Shown in pieces: positions 33,461-44,127 of a stretch of DNA of 64,000 nt (the stretch's first letter is position 1; each line of letters starts with the position of its first letter). The position numbers were made by a program, and so were the translations under genes. The stretch is from JANSYL01 sp963921255 (GTDB lineage: Bacteria > Pseudomonadota > Alphaproteobacteria > Rhodobacterales > Rhodobacteraceae). A model generated the notes under the pieces. That model was not told the DNA's origin, made no database searches, and saw only the letters and a program-made list of their open reading frames with translations. The stretch is taken from the NCBI GenBank assembly GCA_963921255.3, contig CAWUEW020000002.1:248001-312000 (forward strand), read 5' to 3'.

Positions 33461-35821
33461 TCAGTTCGGAAGCAAATCCGGCACGATGGTCACGATGCCC
33501 GGGAAGGCCCAGAGAAGCGCCAGACCGATCACCTGGATCAACACGAAGGGGATGACCCCACGGTAGATATGCCCTGTGGTCACGGATTTCGGCGCCACCC
33601 CCCTGAGATAGAAGAGCGCGAAGCCGAAGGGTGGTGTCAGGAAGCTGGTCTGCAGGTTCACGGCGATCATGATGGTCACCCATTTCGGATCGAGTGTCCC
33701 GCCATAGATCACGGGCCCCACAATGGGGATCACGATGTAGATGATCTCGAGGAAATCGAGAACGAAGCCCAGAACGAACAGCACCAGCATCACCAGAAGG
33801 AACACCACAAGCTCGTTGTCGAATGCCCTGAGGAATTCCTGAATGTAGTGCTCGCCCCCGAAGGAAATCACCACGAGGTTCAGAAGCTGCGAACCGATCA
33901 GGATGGTGAAGACCATCGACGTCACTTTGGCGGTTTCGCGCACCACGGGCGTCAGGACCCGGTTCTTGAACAGGATCCAACAGCCGTAGAGCAGGCCAAA
34001 GAACGCAAAGTGATACGCGGCTTGCGCAATCAGGTAAGCGACCCAATCCTCGAACCGCACCTCTTCACGACCGACCCGCAGGTCGAAGTTGACGCCGACC
34101 AGGATCATGATGACGACGGCGAAGCTCGCGAAGATGATCAGCTTAGGCCCGTTGCCCGAGTCGATCTCGCGCAGCTTGCGGTAGGCGGCCAGCATGATGG
34201 CGCCAGCAGCCCCCAGACCAGCGGCCGGCGTCGGGTTCGTGATGCCGCCCAGGATCGAGCCCAACACCGCAACGATAAGAACAAGGGGCGGGAACACGAC
34301 GCGCAGAAGGTCGTTTTGAGCCAGTCGGAAGACCGCCTCCCGACACCCGTACAGCGCGATCACGGTTGGGATCGCCATCATCAGGAACGTCGCGCCCGGT
34401 CCGGTCAACGGCCCGATAAACGCCAGGTCAATGATGAAGGCCAACACCACGCCAAGCCCCCCGACCAACAGCGGGACCGGGCTGGCGGACGGGGCAATGC
34501 CGCGCGCCAGCACCAGGATCAGCGAGAAGATCACGAAGATGGTCGTGATGCCCGACCCGATCGGTGCGATTGCGGCGATGGCGGCCTCGGTGGCCTCTGC
34601 CATTTCTTCCGGGCTGCGCTCGTGGGCTTCTTCGGTGCCGCCGGCCGCGTTGATCGCCGCCTGCTCTTCCACCGCGCGGTCCCATGCCTCTTGGCCGTGG
34701 AGTTCGATCATCGACGCCTGACATTGTTCGGACACGTTGGTCCGAAGTGATGCCGTTTCCCCGGCGTCCGAGAAGGTCGAGACATTCACCGTCTGGCTGC
34801 CGATCAGGCCCGCGCTGGCGCCAAGCACCACCGCAAGGATCAAACCGGCCGGCGCGGCCAGGAACCATGTCAGCGCTTCATTGCGGGTGATGGGTTCGGC
34901 GTTCGAGCTTCCCATCTGGACCGCCGGCGCCTTGGACGGATTGAACAAGGCAAAGCCGAACGCATAGGCCGCATAGAGGCCGGCCAGGAAAATCCCCGGC
35001 AGCAGCGCCGCCTGGAACAGCGTGCCGACCGACAGAACCGCCGGCTCACCCAGATAGGACAGTGCGTCGCGACAGCCTGCAAGCTGCGCGCGCTTCTCCT
35101 GACCTGTTGAATAGAGATCGCCCGCCAGCGTCCCAAGCAGAACGATCACGATGGAGGGCGGAATGATCTGGCCCAATGTGCCCGAAGCCGCAATGACCCC
35201 GGTGGAGAGTTCGGGCGAATAGTTGTTCCGCAACATGGTGGGCAGCGCCAGAAGGCCCATGGTCACAACCGTTGCACCCACGATCCCGGTCGAGGCGGCC
35301 AGGAACGCGCCCACCATCACGATCGACACGGCCAGGCCGCCCGGCAGCGGGCCGAACACGCGTGCCATGGTCGTCAGAAGGTCGTTGGCGATTTTCGACC
35401 GTTCCAGCGTGATGCCCATCATCACGAACATCAGAACCGCCAGCAGGGTTTCGATCGACTGGCCCGCGATGACCTTTTCGTTCATCCGGTTGACGATAAA
35501 CGCCAAATTGCGATCAAGCGCTTGCTCCCACCCGCCCGGGAAAAGCGGTTCTTCGATGCGAGGCAAGTCGGGGTATCGGAAGACGGATATCGCCTCTCGG
35601 AGCACCCCGTCGGCGACCAGCGCCCCATATTCCGCGCTGCGGGTGTCAATTGCTTCGTGGATCAGCAGCCCGGAACTGTCCAGGGCCGCGATAATGGCAA
35701 AAGAAATGACCGCAGAGCCACCGATTGCGAAGGCCACCGGAAAGCCTGTCATGATCCCCGCAAAGAGAGTCAGGAACACGATGATCAGTCCGACCTCGAT
35801 CCCGTCCAACCCGAAAAGCAT
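33461..35821 (-). CDS. TRAP transporter large permease (DctM), long form
   Basis: The 786-residue protein is far longer than the usual ~430-residue DctM. It keeps the DctM features (IEVGLIIVFLTLFAGIMTGF PVAFAIGG, LLAVLMFVMMGITLERSKIA, STGIVGATVVTMGLLALPTM, TLGQIIPPSIVIVLLG) but contains extra hydrophilic inserts, one early (about 50-120) and one charged Glu/Ala-rich insert (about 370-430), plus additional helices. Such large subunits belong to the mannitol/chloroaromatic/keto-acid group. Start after AAGGGGAC. Last gene of dctP-dctQ-dctM. Confidence 0.88.
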   Translation of the reverse strand: MLFGLDGIEVGLIIVFLTLFAGIMTGFPVAFAIGGSAVISFAIIAALDSSGLLIHEAIDTRSAEYGALVADGVLREAISVFRYPDLPRIEEPLFPGGWEQALDRNLAFIVNRMNEKVIAGQSIETLLAVLMFVMMGITLERSKIANDLLTTMARVFGPLPGGLAVSIVMVGAFLAASTGIVGATVVTMGLLALPTMLRNNYSPELSTGVIAASGTLGQIIPPSIVIVLLGTLAGDLYSTGQEKRAQLAGCRDALSYLGEPAVLSVGTLFQAALLPGIFLAGLYAAYAFGFALFNPSKAPAVQMGSSNAEPITRNEALTWFLAAPAGLILAVVLGASAGLIGSQTVNVSTFSDAGETASLRTNVSEQCQASMIELHGQEAWDRAVEEQAAINAAGGTEEAHERSPEEMAEATEAAIAAIAPIGSGITTIFVIFSLILVLARGIAPSASPVPLLVGGLGVVLAFIIDLAFIGPLTGPGATFLMMAIPTVIALYGCREAVFRLAQNDLLRVVFPPLVLIVAVLGSILGGITNPTPAAGLGAAGAIMLAAYRKLREIDSGNGPKLIIFASFAVVIMILVGVNFDLRVGREEVRFEDWVAYLIAQAAYHFAFFGLLYGCWILFKNRVLTPVVRETAKVTSMVFTILIGSQLLNLVVISFGGEHYIQEFLRAFDNELVVFLLVMLVLFVLGFVLDFLEIIYIVIPIVGPVIYGGTLDPKWVTIMIAVNLQTSFLTPPFGFALFYLRGVAPKSVTTGHIYRGVIPFVLIQVIGLALLWAFPGIVTIVPDLLPN

Positions 35822-35888
35822 ACGCTGTGTCCCCTTGGTCTTGTCGCGCCCGCAGGCGCCTGTCGTCTTGTGTGTTCAGCTGAGTTGA

Positions 35889-36800
35889 TCAGGTCGAGCC
35901 AGAGTGGATCGCGTGCTCAATCTCTTCGGCTTCGTCATCCAGTACGTCTTTGTCCAGATACTTCCCGGCGCTCTCCTCGCCTTCCAGCCACTCCAGGTAC
36001 GAGCGCCAGAAGAACGCAACCGCTTGCAGGAAGACCAAGAGGCAGAAGGCCACCAAAAGGACCTTGAACACGAAATAGGCGTTAAACCCGTTCGGGCTGA
36101 ACCCGATGGTTTCCACGTTCCAGCGCAGCGCGCGGGATTGCATCAGCATCCGGTCCAGGCCGGACGACGCCGACGGGTTCGGCACCACCAGGTGGCGCCA
36201 CATGAAATACCAGCCGTACATGTAGGTCAGCGTCACCGCCGGCAGCATGAAGAACAGGCTGCCCAACATGTCGATCACCTTCTTGGTGCGGAACTTAACG
36301 GCCGCATAGACAAGGTCGACGCGCACGTGACCGCCTTGCACGAAGGTGTAGGTCACACACAGGCAGACGATCATCGCGTTATACAGCTTCAGTTCTTCCG
36401 ACCACCAGCTGAGATCCTGGGTGAACCCGGTCCCGAGCGGCCCGAGCGAGATCTCGGACACGCGGAAAATGCGCTGCAGGAACACGATCATCACCTGCTG
36501 CAACACCATCAACAGCCCGGCCCACGCAAAGAAGCGGCCGACGCCATTGGCAAACCCTTCAAGAATACGGACACCCGCCCACAGGATCTCGCGCTTCCAG
36601 GCCATGCCGAGCGCGGTGATCACCAGGAAGGTGGTGAAAAAGACGAAGAAAAGCTCAACCGAGCCACCATAGTAGATGAAGCGCGCCAGGGCCTCGCGAT
36701 CCCCCCAAGCCAGCCAATCCGCCGGATTCGTGATGGCCAAGAAGAGGTGATAGGGCGCCAAGGCAATGTTCTGCAAAACCCACAGAATGGCGTCGATCAT
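35889..36800 (-). CDS. TRAP transporter small permease (DctQ), long form
   Basis: The 303-residue protein is about twice the usual DctQ length. The DctQ core (FANGVGRFFAWAGLLMVLQQ VMIVFLQRIF; VTYTFVQGGHVRVDLVYAA) is preceded by an N-terminal extension with extra membrane segments and followed by a charged tail (EGEESAGKYLDKD). The good ribosome binding site GGGGAGCTCC sets the start. It lies between the binding-protein gene and the large permease gene, 67 bp from the latter. Confidence 0.88.
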   Translation of the reverse strand: MIDAILWVLQNIALAPYHLFLAITNPADWLAWGDREALARFIYYGGSVELFFVFFTTFLVITALGMAWKREILWAGVRILEGFANGVGRFFAWAGLLMVLQQVMIVFLQRIFRVSEISLGPLGTGFTQDLSWWSEELKLYNAMIVCLCVTYTFVQGGHVRVDLVYAAVKFRTKKVIDMLGSLFFMLPAVTLTYMYGWYFMWRHLVVPNPSASSGLDRMLMQSRALRWNVETIGFSPNGFNAYFVFKVLLVAFCLLVFLQAVAFFWRSYLEWLEGEESAGKYLDKDVLDDEAEEIEHAIHSGST

Positions 36801-36870
36801 GGTGGAGCTCCCCCTAGGTCGGGACTTGGTCGTTTGGCGCGGCAGCCCGTCCCGGTGCCATCCGCGAGAT

Positions 36871-36902
36871 GGCCCGCCCCGTCACAACCGACGGGGCGGG
36901 CC
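36871..36902 (-). promoter_or_regulatory. Perfect 12-bp hairpin between binding-protein gene and permease genes
   Basis: GGCCCGCCCCGT at 36871-36882 is the exact reverse complement of ACGGGGCGGGCC at 36891-36902, with an 8-base loop. It has no T run on the minus-strand side, so it is more likely an mRNA 3'-stabilising or partial-termination element that keeps the binding protein more abundant than the permeases. Confidence 0.7.
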
Positions 36903-36925
36903 AAAAGTATCGCAACGTGGGGGCC

Positions 36926-38008
36926 TTAGCCCATCACGCGGTCACGCTGAGCCGTGTAGAAGCCCTGCGAGTTCGAGATCCAGCCCGAGGAGGCGGTCAT
37001 CGACTCTTGGACTTCGCCACGGATGCGCGCGAAGATTTCGTCGCCCATGAACTCGTCCAGGGTCTCGGACGCGGCCTGACCGAACGCATCCCAGACGCTG
37101 TCGGGGAAGGTGCGGACCTGGACGCCACCGGCGACCAGCTGCTGCAGAGCCGGGCCGTGGTTCGACATGAACTGCGACAGGTTCCACTGGTGACACTCGG
37201 CAGCAGCGATCTCGATGATCTTCTGATGCGCGGGGCTCAGGCTTTCGAAGACGTCCAGGTTGGTCGCCAGCGACAGGCCTGCACCCGGCTCGTGGAAGCC
37301 AGCGGTGTAGTAGATGTTGGTGATTTCCTGGAAACCAGCTGCCTGGTCCGACCACGGGCCGATCCACTCGGTGCCGTCGATCGCGCCGGATGCCAGCGCC
37401 TGGTACACTTCCGCACCCGGCAAGTTCTGGACCGATGCACCAAGGCGACCGAGCGCCTGGCCGCCGAGGCCGGGCATACGGAAGCGCAGACCCTGGAAGT
37501 CTTCCGGGCTGGTGATTTCCTGACGGTACCAACCGCCAGCCTGAGCGCCGGTGTTGCCGGCCAGGAACGACTTGAGGCCGAAGATCGAGCCCAGTTCGTC
37601 ATGCGCGGCACGGCCGGTGCCGTGGTAGTACCAGTTAGCCAGTTCCTGTGCGGTCATGCCGAAGGGCACAGCCGTGAAGAAGGCGAAGGCCGGGTGCTGG
37701 TTGATGAAGTAGTAGTCAGCGGCGTGGTACATGTCGGCCTGACCGGACACGACCGCGTCAAAGACTTCAAACGGACCAACAAGCTCGCCACCGGCGCGCA
37801 GGTCGATGGTCAGCGTGCCATCGGACATTGCGGTGATCGAGTCAGCGACGCGCTGTGCGGCATCATGCACACCTGCGGCGCCACGGCCCCAGGACGTGAC
37901 CATGGTCAGCGTGCGGTTGCCTTGAGCGTATGCCGGTGCAGCCAGAGTGGCCGATGCGGCTGCGGCACCACCAAGTGCAGACGTTCTCAGAAAAGAACGA
38001 CGATCCAT
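36926..38008 (-). CDS. TRAP transporter substrate-binding protein (TakP/DctP type, Tat-exported)
   Basis: The 360-residue protein starts at the ATG after GGAGGATACC. It has a Tat signal (MDRRSFLRTSALGGAAAASA, cleavage near AYAQGN), then the DctP fold: TMVTSWGRGAAGVHDAAQRV, MYHAADYYFINQHPAFAFFT AVPFGM, GLRFRMPGLGGQALGRLGAS and GAIDGTEWIGPWSDQAAGF. It resembles the TakP group (2-oxo acid/lactate-type ligands with cation) by Trp- and Tyr-rich binding residues. The actual ligand is not known. First gene of the dctP-Q-M operon; the 375 bp upstream is a shared non-coding region with ilvI. Confidence 0.88.
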   Translation of the reverse strand: MDRRSFLRTSALGGAAAASATLAAPAYAQGNRTLTMVTSWGRGAAGVHDAAQRVADSITAMSDGTLTIDLRAGGELVGPFEVFDAVVSGQADMYHAADYYFINQHPAFAFFTAVPFGMTAQELANWYYHGTGRAAHDELGSIFGLKSFLAGNTGAQAGGWYRQEITSPEDFQGLRFRMPGLGGQALGRLGASVQNLPGAEVYQALASGAIDGTEWIGPWSDQAAGFQEITNIYYTAGFHEPGAGLSLATNLDVFESLSPAHQKIIEIAAAECHQWNLSQFMSNHGPALQQLVAGGVQVRTFPDSVWDAFGQAASETLDEFMGDEIFARIRGEVQESMTASSGWISNSQGFYTAQRDRVMG

Positions 38009-38384
38009 AAGGTATCCTCCCCATGTGGACGTCCCCGCATACGTTGGTGACGCGGGTGACGTGGTATCGAAGTGGGGGCAACCTAGCGAAGGCCTTTGCG
38101 GCATGGAACAGTTTTCAACATGCGAAACTGTGTTTTTTGTAAAAACTTCTGACCAAAACGGGTCTTAACCAAGGATTTCTACCTAAGGTTGTGCAACAAA
38201 GTGTCAATAATACCACTTCATGTGCAACTTTCCTGCCCCGAAGCCCATTCTCGGGCCGAAAACGACTCTTTTTGCATCAGCCCCGAAGGTGGCACAGATT
38301 CCCTGCACTGTGCGCCGAACCCCGCAGTCGCGACCGAAAATTGCGCCGAAGTACGGGCCAACGACATTTTCGGATTTTTCAGCA

Positions 38385-38413
38385 TTGACGCCCCCGACCC
38401 CCGTGCATAACGT
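38385..38413 (+). promoter_or_regulatory. Sigma-70-type promoter of the ilv operon
   Basis: TTGACG (38385-38390) and TAACGT (38408-38413) are separated by exactly 17 bp, putting the transcript start about 20 bp before the leader peptide. The stretch from 38009 to here has no gene. Confidence 0.6.
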
Positions 38414-38440
38414 GCGCCGCAATCGACAAAGGACGCTCTC

Positions 38441-38488
38441 GTGGCACAGATTCTAGTAGTAGTGGGAAAACAGCGCATGGGTTGGTGA
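38441..38488 (+). CDS. ilv leader peptide (15 aa, Ile-Leu-Val-Val-Val)
   Basis: GTG after AAAGGA (7-base spacing) opens the frame MAQILVVVGKQRMGW, followed by TGA. The five consecutive codons ATT CTA GTA GTA GTG call for isoleucine, leucine and valine, the end products controlled by the operon downstream, and the 3' end of the leader lies in the first arm of an alternative hairpin. This is the classical form of a ribosome-mediated attenuator. The match of product and regulated pathway makes it convincing despite its size. Confidence 0.8.
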   Translation: MAQILVVVGKQRMGW

Positions 38489-38543
38489 TATCACCCCAAT
38501 TCAAACCCATGCGCCCTCGGATCAGACCCGGGGGCTTTTTTTT
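38473..38543 (+). promoter_or_regulatory. ilv attenuator: alternative hairpin and intrinsic terminator
   Basis: An 11-bp perfect hairpin joins 38473-38483 and 38504-38514. It begins right after the Ile/Leu/Val codons. A second stem joins 38513-38520 (GCCCTCGG) and 38528-38535 (CCGGGGGC, one G-U), followed by eight T. The two share bases 38513-38514. When charged Ile/Leu/Val tRNA is scarce, a stalled ribosome would leave the first hairpin free to form and weaken the terminator; with ample supply the ribosome would cover it. The mechanism is inferred. Confidence 0.75.
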
Positions 38544-38618
38544 GTCGATGGAAGTGGAAGAGACTTGGCACGCGACTGAGGGTCCGGACCCGGACCCCGC
38601 AAAGGAAGGACACGCGCG

Positions 38619-40369
<1,751 letters not shown>

Positions 40370-40373
<4 letters not shown>

Positions 40374-41005
40374 TCGCCCAGATCAAACGTGCATTGGCGG
40401 CCCTCGCTCTGGGGGCCGTCTGCCTTGGACCGGCCACCGCGCAGGATTTCCGAGGCCTCAACATCGGCGACCCGACCAGTGCGATATCCGCACTGTTCCC
40501 CTACACCAGCCAAGACAGCCTGCCCGGGGCCGACGATCTGATCGCAACGCTGTTCACGCAGCCCGATGGCGCCATGCTGTCGGTGACCGGCGAACGCGGC
40601 GGACGCATCCTTTATATGGAGTCGTGGAACGCGCCCGGCACACCGGCCTCGGTCGGGCCGGGCATTCGACTGGGCGCCACCACCCGGGCCGAGCTCGCGG
40701 CGCTTGCCGGGTCCGAGGGGTTTTACTTCAACGCCCGTGGCCCGTATTTCCAGTCCCGCGATGCGAACGTATGGTTCCTCAGCTACCGCGTGCGTGGCCG
40801 GACCGAGCTTTGGGCCACCTTCGCCTTTGTCGCACCCGCGGGCACCAGCCAATACGCCGCCGACGGCACGTTGCTGCCCAACCCCGCTGCCGTGCTGGAC
40901 AGCGTGATCCTGGCCCACACCGATTACCTGCGCCGCTTTCCGCAGGATTGGGGCGTGCAGGTCACCAACCGCCCCGGGGCGTCGGATATCGACATCTCTT
41001 TCTGA
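40370..41005 (+). CDS. Exported protein of unknown function inside the ilv operon
   Basis: The 211-residue product starts with GTG overlapping the ilvI stop. It has a signal peptide (MIAQIKRALAALALGAVCLG, cleavage near ATAQDF) and a soluble domain with FRGLNIGDPTSAISALFP, LSVTGERGGRILYMESW, GIRLGATTRAELAALAGSEG FYF and YRVRGRTELWATFAFVAP. No domain was recognised, and no biosynthetic role is evident. Translational coupling to ilvI is clear; why an exported protein is made with a branched-chain enzyme is not. Confidence 0.8.
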
Positions 41006-41141
41006 TCGGACAAGCTGTGCAGTTATCCCTTTTCCGCCTGTCCCGACCCCATCTTCCCGCTTGCAGCCCCCCACGCTTTTGCGGCAAGGGTGCAGCGCTG
41101 CGCCCGGCCATGGGCCGCTCTACCGACGAAGGAACATCCAT

Positions 41142-41702
41142 ATGTCCCCGCTGAACATCGAAAAAGGCTCGACCAGCCATTCTGCCTACGACCTGCGCAG
41201 CCACATGTCGGATGCGGTCGAAACCCACACGCTGGCCATTCTGGTCCAGAACGAGGCGGGTGTGCTTGCGCGGGTGATTGGCCTGTTCTCGGGCCGGGGC
41301 TACAACATCGAAAGCCTCACCGTCGCTGAAGTCGATCACGAGGGGCACCGCTCGCGTATCACGATCGTGACCTCGGGCACGCCGCAGGTGATCAACCAGA
41401 TCAAGATGCAGCTGGACCGTATGGTGCCGGTGCACGAAGTCGCCGATCTGACCGTGGAAGGCCCGCATATCAGCCGCGAACTGGCGCTGGTGAAAGTGGC
41501 CGGAAAGGGCGAGGCGCGCGTCGAAGCACTGCGCATCGCCGAGATTTTCCGCTGCAACGTGGTCGACTCGACACTGGAAAGCTTCGTGTTCGAACTGACC
41601 GGGACGCCCGACAAGATCGACGCTTTCGTGGAACTGATGCGCCCCTTGGGCGAGGTGAAGCTGGCGCGCACCGGCGTCGCCGCCATCGCACGCGGCCTCT
41701 GA
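41142..41702 (+). CDS. ilvH: Acetolactate synthase, small regulatory subunit
   Basis: The 186-residue protein has the N-terminal ACT domain (ETHTLAILVQNEAGVLARVI GLFSGRGYNIESLTV) that binds valine for feedback control, followed by QVINQIKMQLDRMVPVHEVA DLT and the C-terminal activating domain (ALRIAEIFRCNVVDSTLESF VFELTG). Start at the ATG after GAAGGAACATCC. It forms the holoenzyme with the ilvI product, although an unrelated gene lies between them. Confidence 0.95.
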   Translation: MSPLNIEKGSTSHSAYDLRSHMSDAVETHTLAILVQNEAGVLARVIGLFSGRGYNIESLTVAEVDHEGHRSRITIVTSGTPQVINQIKMQLDRMVPVHEVADLTVEGPHISRELALVKVAGKGEARVEALRIAEIFRCNVVDSTLESFVFELTGTPDKIDAFVELMRPLGEVKLARTGVAAIARGL

Positions 41703-41703
41703 T

Positions 41704-41729
41704 CACCCGGGATTTGGACGCGCCGGGTG
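41704..41729. terminator. Hairpin after ilvH, between convergent genes
   Basis: CACCCGG at 41704-41710 pairs with CCGGGTG at 41723-41729. No T run, so tentative. Confidence 0.35.
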
Positions 41730-41763
41730 TCTGCTTCACCGGCGCGCCCAGGACCGTTGCAGA

Positions 41764-42069
41764 TCAGCCAGCGGGGATCAAACCAGCCTCTACCGCAACC
41801 GCCAACTCGGTCGCGTCCAAGCCGCCGTCGGCATTGGCGTCGAGGGCCGCGAACTCATCTTCCGTGACGTCGGGCATCACCATGAGCAGTTCGGTGTAAC
41901 TGACCAAACCGTCTCCATCGGCATCCATCTCGACCGTCTCATCGGACTGGCCCACGGCGTAGGTTGCCAGCATGGCGCCCCCGATCAGGGCGATAAGAAC
42001 GGTGGGCAGGAACAGGCCGCCCCGACGCTGTTGGGCGGGACGCGTCAGGCTCAGATCGTCGATTGGCAT
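41764..42069 (-). CDS. Membrane-anchored EF-hand protein
   Basis: The 101-residue protein starts at the ATG after GGAGAG. It has one membrane segment (GLFLPTVLIALIGGAMLATY AVG) and two EF-hand calcium loops in the part expected outside the cytoplasm: DADGDGLVSYTE, and DANADGGLDATE with helix ahead (VTEDEFAALDANADGGL). Divergent from an ECF sigma factor, with 240 bp between them, so the two may be functionally linked, for example as a small calcium-responsive envelope protein. This is inferred from position only. Confidence 0.85.
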   Translation of the reverse strand: MPIDDLSLTRPAQQRRGGLFLPTVLIALIGGAMLATYAVGQSDETVEMDADGDGLVSYTELLMVMPDVTEDEFAALDANADGGLDATELAVAVEAGLIPAG

Positions 42070-42310
42070 TCCAACTCTCCTTTGTGTTGGTCTGTGACCG
42101 GCGCGGCCCGGATTGGGCCACACCTAGGAAAGAAGAGCCGCCAGCGCCCGTTTCCTTCCGACCGAACCCGACGATGCGCGCGTCACCGCGCACCGTGCGT
42201 CCAGCGCTATGCGGGTCCCCGCCGATGCAAACGGACCATGGCAGGGTCTTGCCGATGACGCGCCGAAACCGGCGGGGCCAAGCCCAATTCGCGCACAGGC
42301 CAAGGTCAGG

Positions 42311-42883
42311 ATGGACGACGTCCGCCACCTGCGGACGATCCCCGGCATGACCGCGCCGCGCGCCACCCCATCCGCCCGCGCCTTTCTGGCGCTCCTCCCC
42401 GATCTGCGGCGCAGCGCCCGCCGGCTTGCGCGCAGCGCGCCGGATGCCGACGACCTTGTGCAGGAAACACTGCTGCGGGTTTGGACCCGGCTGGCGATCT
42501 TTGACCAAAACCCGACCGATGCGGCGCCGGTCACCGATATGCGCGCCTATGCCTTCGCCACGCTGCGCAACGTGGCACACCGGCAAAGGGCCACCCCGAT
42601 CCAAGGCGACACGGCGCCCGAGCCCCGCACGAGCGCCCACGCAGCGACCGCCCACATTGCCGTGGCCGAGGCGATGACAGCCCTGGGCGCCCTGCCCCGT
42701 GATCAGGCAGACATCATTCGGCTGCGCGCCTTGGACGGGCTCAGCTATGCCGACATCGCGCGGCAAACCGGCCTGCCCATGGGAACGGTCACATCACGGT
42801 TGTCCCGGGCGCGGGCGGCCCTGCGCCGCCAGCTTGGCCTGCCGCGTGGCACCCCCATCTCCGAGCTGTTCCGCCCCGAGTGA
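42311..42883 (+). CDS. ECF-type RNA polymerase sigma factor
   Basis: The product (190 residues from ATG 42311; ATG 42347 is an alternative start) has a sigma-2 region (RRSARRLARSAPDADDLVQE TLLRVWTRL, TDMRAYAFATLRNVAHRQ) and a sigma-4 region with helix-turn-helix (ALGALPRDQADIIRLRALDG LSYADIARQTGLPMGTVTSR LSRARAAL). No anti-sigma gene follows; the divergent EF-hand membrane protein might fill such a role, but it lacks recognisable anti-sigma features. The Rieske oxygenase gene begins about 100 bp downstream. Confidence 0.87.
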   Translation: MDDVRHLRTIPGMTAPRATPSARAFLALLPDLRRSARRLARSAPDADDLVQETLLRVWTRLAIFDQNPTDAAPVTDMRAYAFATLRNVAHRQRATPIQGDTAPEPRTSAHAATAHIAVAEAMTALGALPRDQADIIRLRALDGLSYADIARQTGLPMGTVTSRLSRARAALRRQLGLPRGTPISELFRPE

Positions 42884-42981
42884 GTGGTTCGTTCCCGACA
42901 TTTGAAATGTCGCGCGCGCGAAAGACGACTGCCCCCCAAAGGATCGACAAAAGGCGGCACCATTTCTTTGCGAGGTTCGCG

Positions 42982-44127
42982 ATGCCCGAAGATAGCCGTC
43001 CAAACGCCCTCGACGCCGTCTTGGCCCCGATCGACAGCGCCAAGGGCCTGCCGAATGCCCATTACACAGACCCCGACACCATCGCAGCCGAGAATCGGGC
43101 GGTGCTGGAACAGACCTGGGCCGCCATTGCCGTTGGCGCAGACATCCCCGAGCGCGGCGATGCCAAACCCATCACGTTCCTGGATCAACCGCTCCTCCTC
43201 GTGCGCGACGACAGCGATCAGGTCCGGGTGTTCTACAACATCTGTCGCCACCGCGGCATGATCCTGGTCGATGAGCCGCGCAAGATCGAAGGCGCGATCC
43301 GCTGCCCCTACCACTCCTGGTGCTATGCCAAGGACGGGCGCCTTGTTGCGACGCCGCATGTTGGCGGTCCCGGCCAGAACGCGCATGACGGGATCGACGA
43401 GGCGCTTCTGGGCCTCCTCGAGGTGCCAAGCCATGTCTGGCGCGACGTGATCTTCGTGAACCTCTCGGCAGACGCCGCGCCGTTCGAAGAGATGCATGCC
43501 GATCTCTTGCGCCGGTGGGCCGAATTTGACCAACCGCTGTTTCACGGCGGGGCCGACAGCCGCTTCACGCTCGAGGTCGCCACGAACTGGAAGCTCGCCG
43601 TCGAGAACTATTGCGAAAGCTACCACTTGCCTTGGGTGCATCCGGGTTTGAACAGCTATTCCCGGCTGGAGGATCACTATCACATCGAAGCCCCCGGCCA
43701 GTACTCGGGCCAGGGCACCTATGTGTATCGCCAGCTTGCGGGCGCGCACGGGGCAAAGTTTCCAGATTTCGACGGGCTTTCGGATCATTGGGACGCCGGC
43801 GCTGAATACATCGCACTGTATCCCAACGTGCTGCTTGGGGTGCACCGGGACCACGCCTTCGCCATCATCCTCGAGCCTGTCGCCCACAACAAAACCCGCG
43901 AGCATGTGCATCTCTATTACCCGACGGACGACACCGATCCGGCCCTGCGGGACGAGAACGCCAAGCTGTGGAAGGGCGTCTTCATCGAGGACATCTTCGT
44001 GGTCGAGGGCATGCAGCGCGGGCGGGCTGCCGCCGGTTTCGATGGCGGACGGTTCTCGCCGGCGATGGATGGCCCGACGCACTGCTTCCACGCCTGGGTC
44101 GCCAAGCGCATGTCCGAGATGGCGTGA
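42982..44127 (+). CDS. Rieske non-haem iron oxygenase, alpha subunit
   Basis: The 381-residue protein has a Rieske cluster motif C88-R-H90 ... C108-P-Y-H111 (NICRHRG, CPYHSW) and the mononuclear iron site NYCESYHLPWVHPG (His215, His220) with a later acidic ligand. Such subunits belong to the betaine/carnitine/choline monooxygenase branch, which demethylates or oxidises quaternary ammonium compounds; the substrate here is unproven. No reductase gene is adjacent. Start after CGAGG. Stop overlaps the next small gene (GTGA). Confidence 0.87.
   Translation: MPEDSRPNALDAVLAPIDSAKGLPNAHYTDPDTIAAENRAVLEQTWAAIAVGADIPERGDAKPITFLDQPLLLVRDDSDQVRVFYNICRHRGMILVDEPRKIEGAIRCPYHSWCYAKDGRLVATPHVGGPGQNAHDGIDEALLGLLEVPSHVWRDVIFVNLSADAAPFEEMHADLLRRWAEFDQPLFHGGADSRFTLEVATNWKLAVENYCESYHLPWVHPGLNSYSRLEDHYHIEAPGQYSGQGTYVYRQLAGAHGAKFPDFDGLSDHWDAGAEYIALYPNVLLGVHRDHAFAIILEPVAHNKTREHVHLYYPTDDTDPALRDENAKLWKGVFIEDIFVVEGMQRGRAAAGFDGGRFSPAMDGPTHCFHAWVAKRMSEMA

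Noticed and set aside
33146..34750. 534-codon plus-strand frame opposite dctM
   Set aside because: His/Asp/Gln-rich composition typical of antisense to a membrane-protein gene; no domains, and it crosses a terminator.
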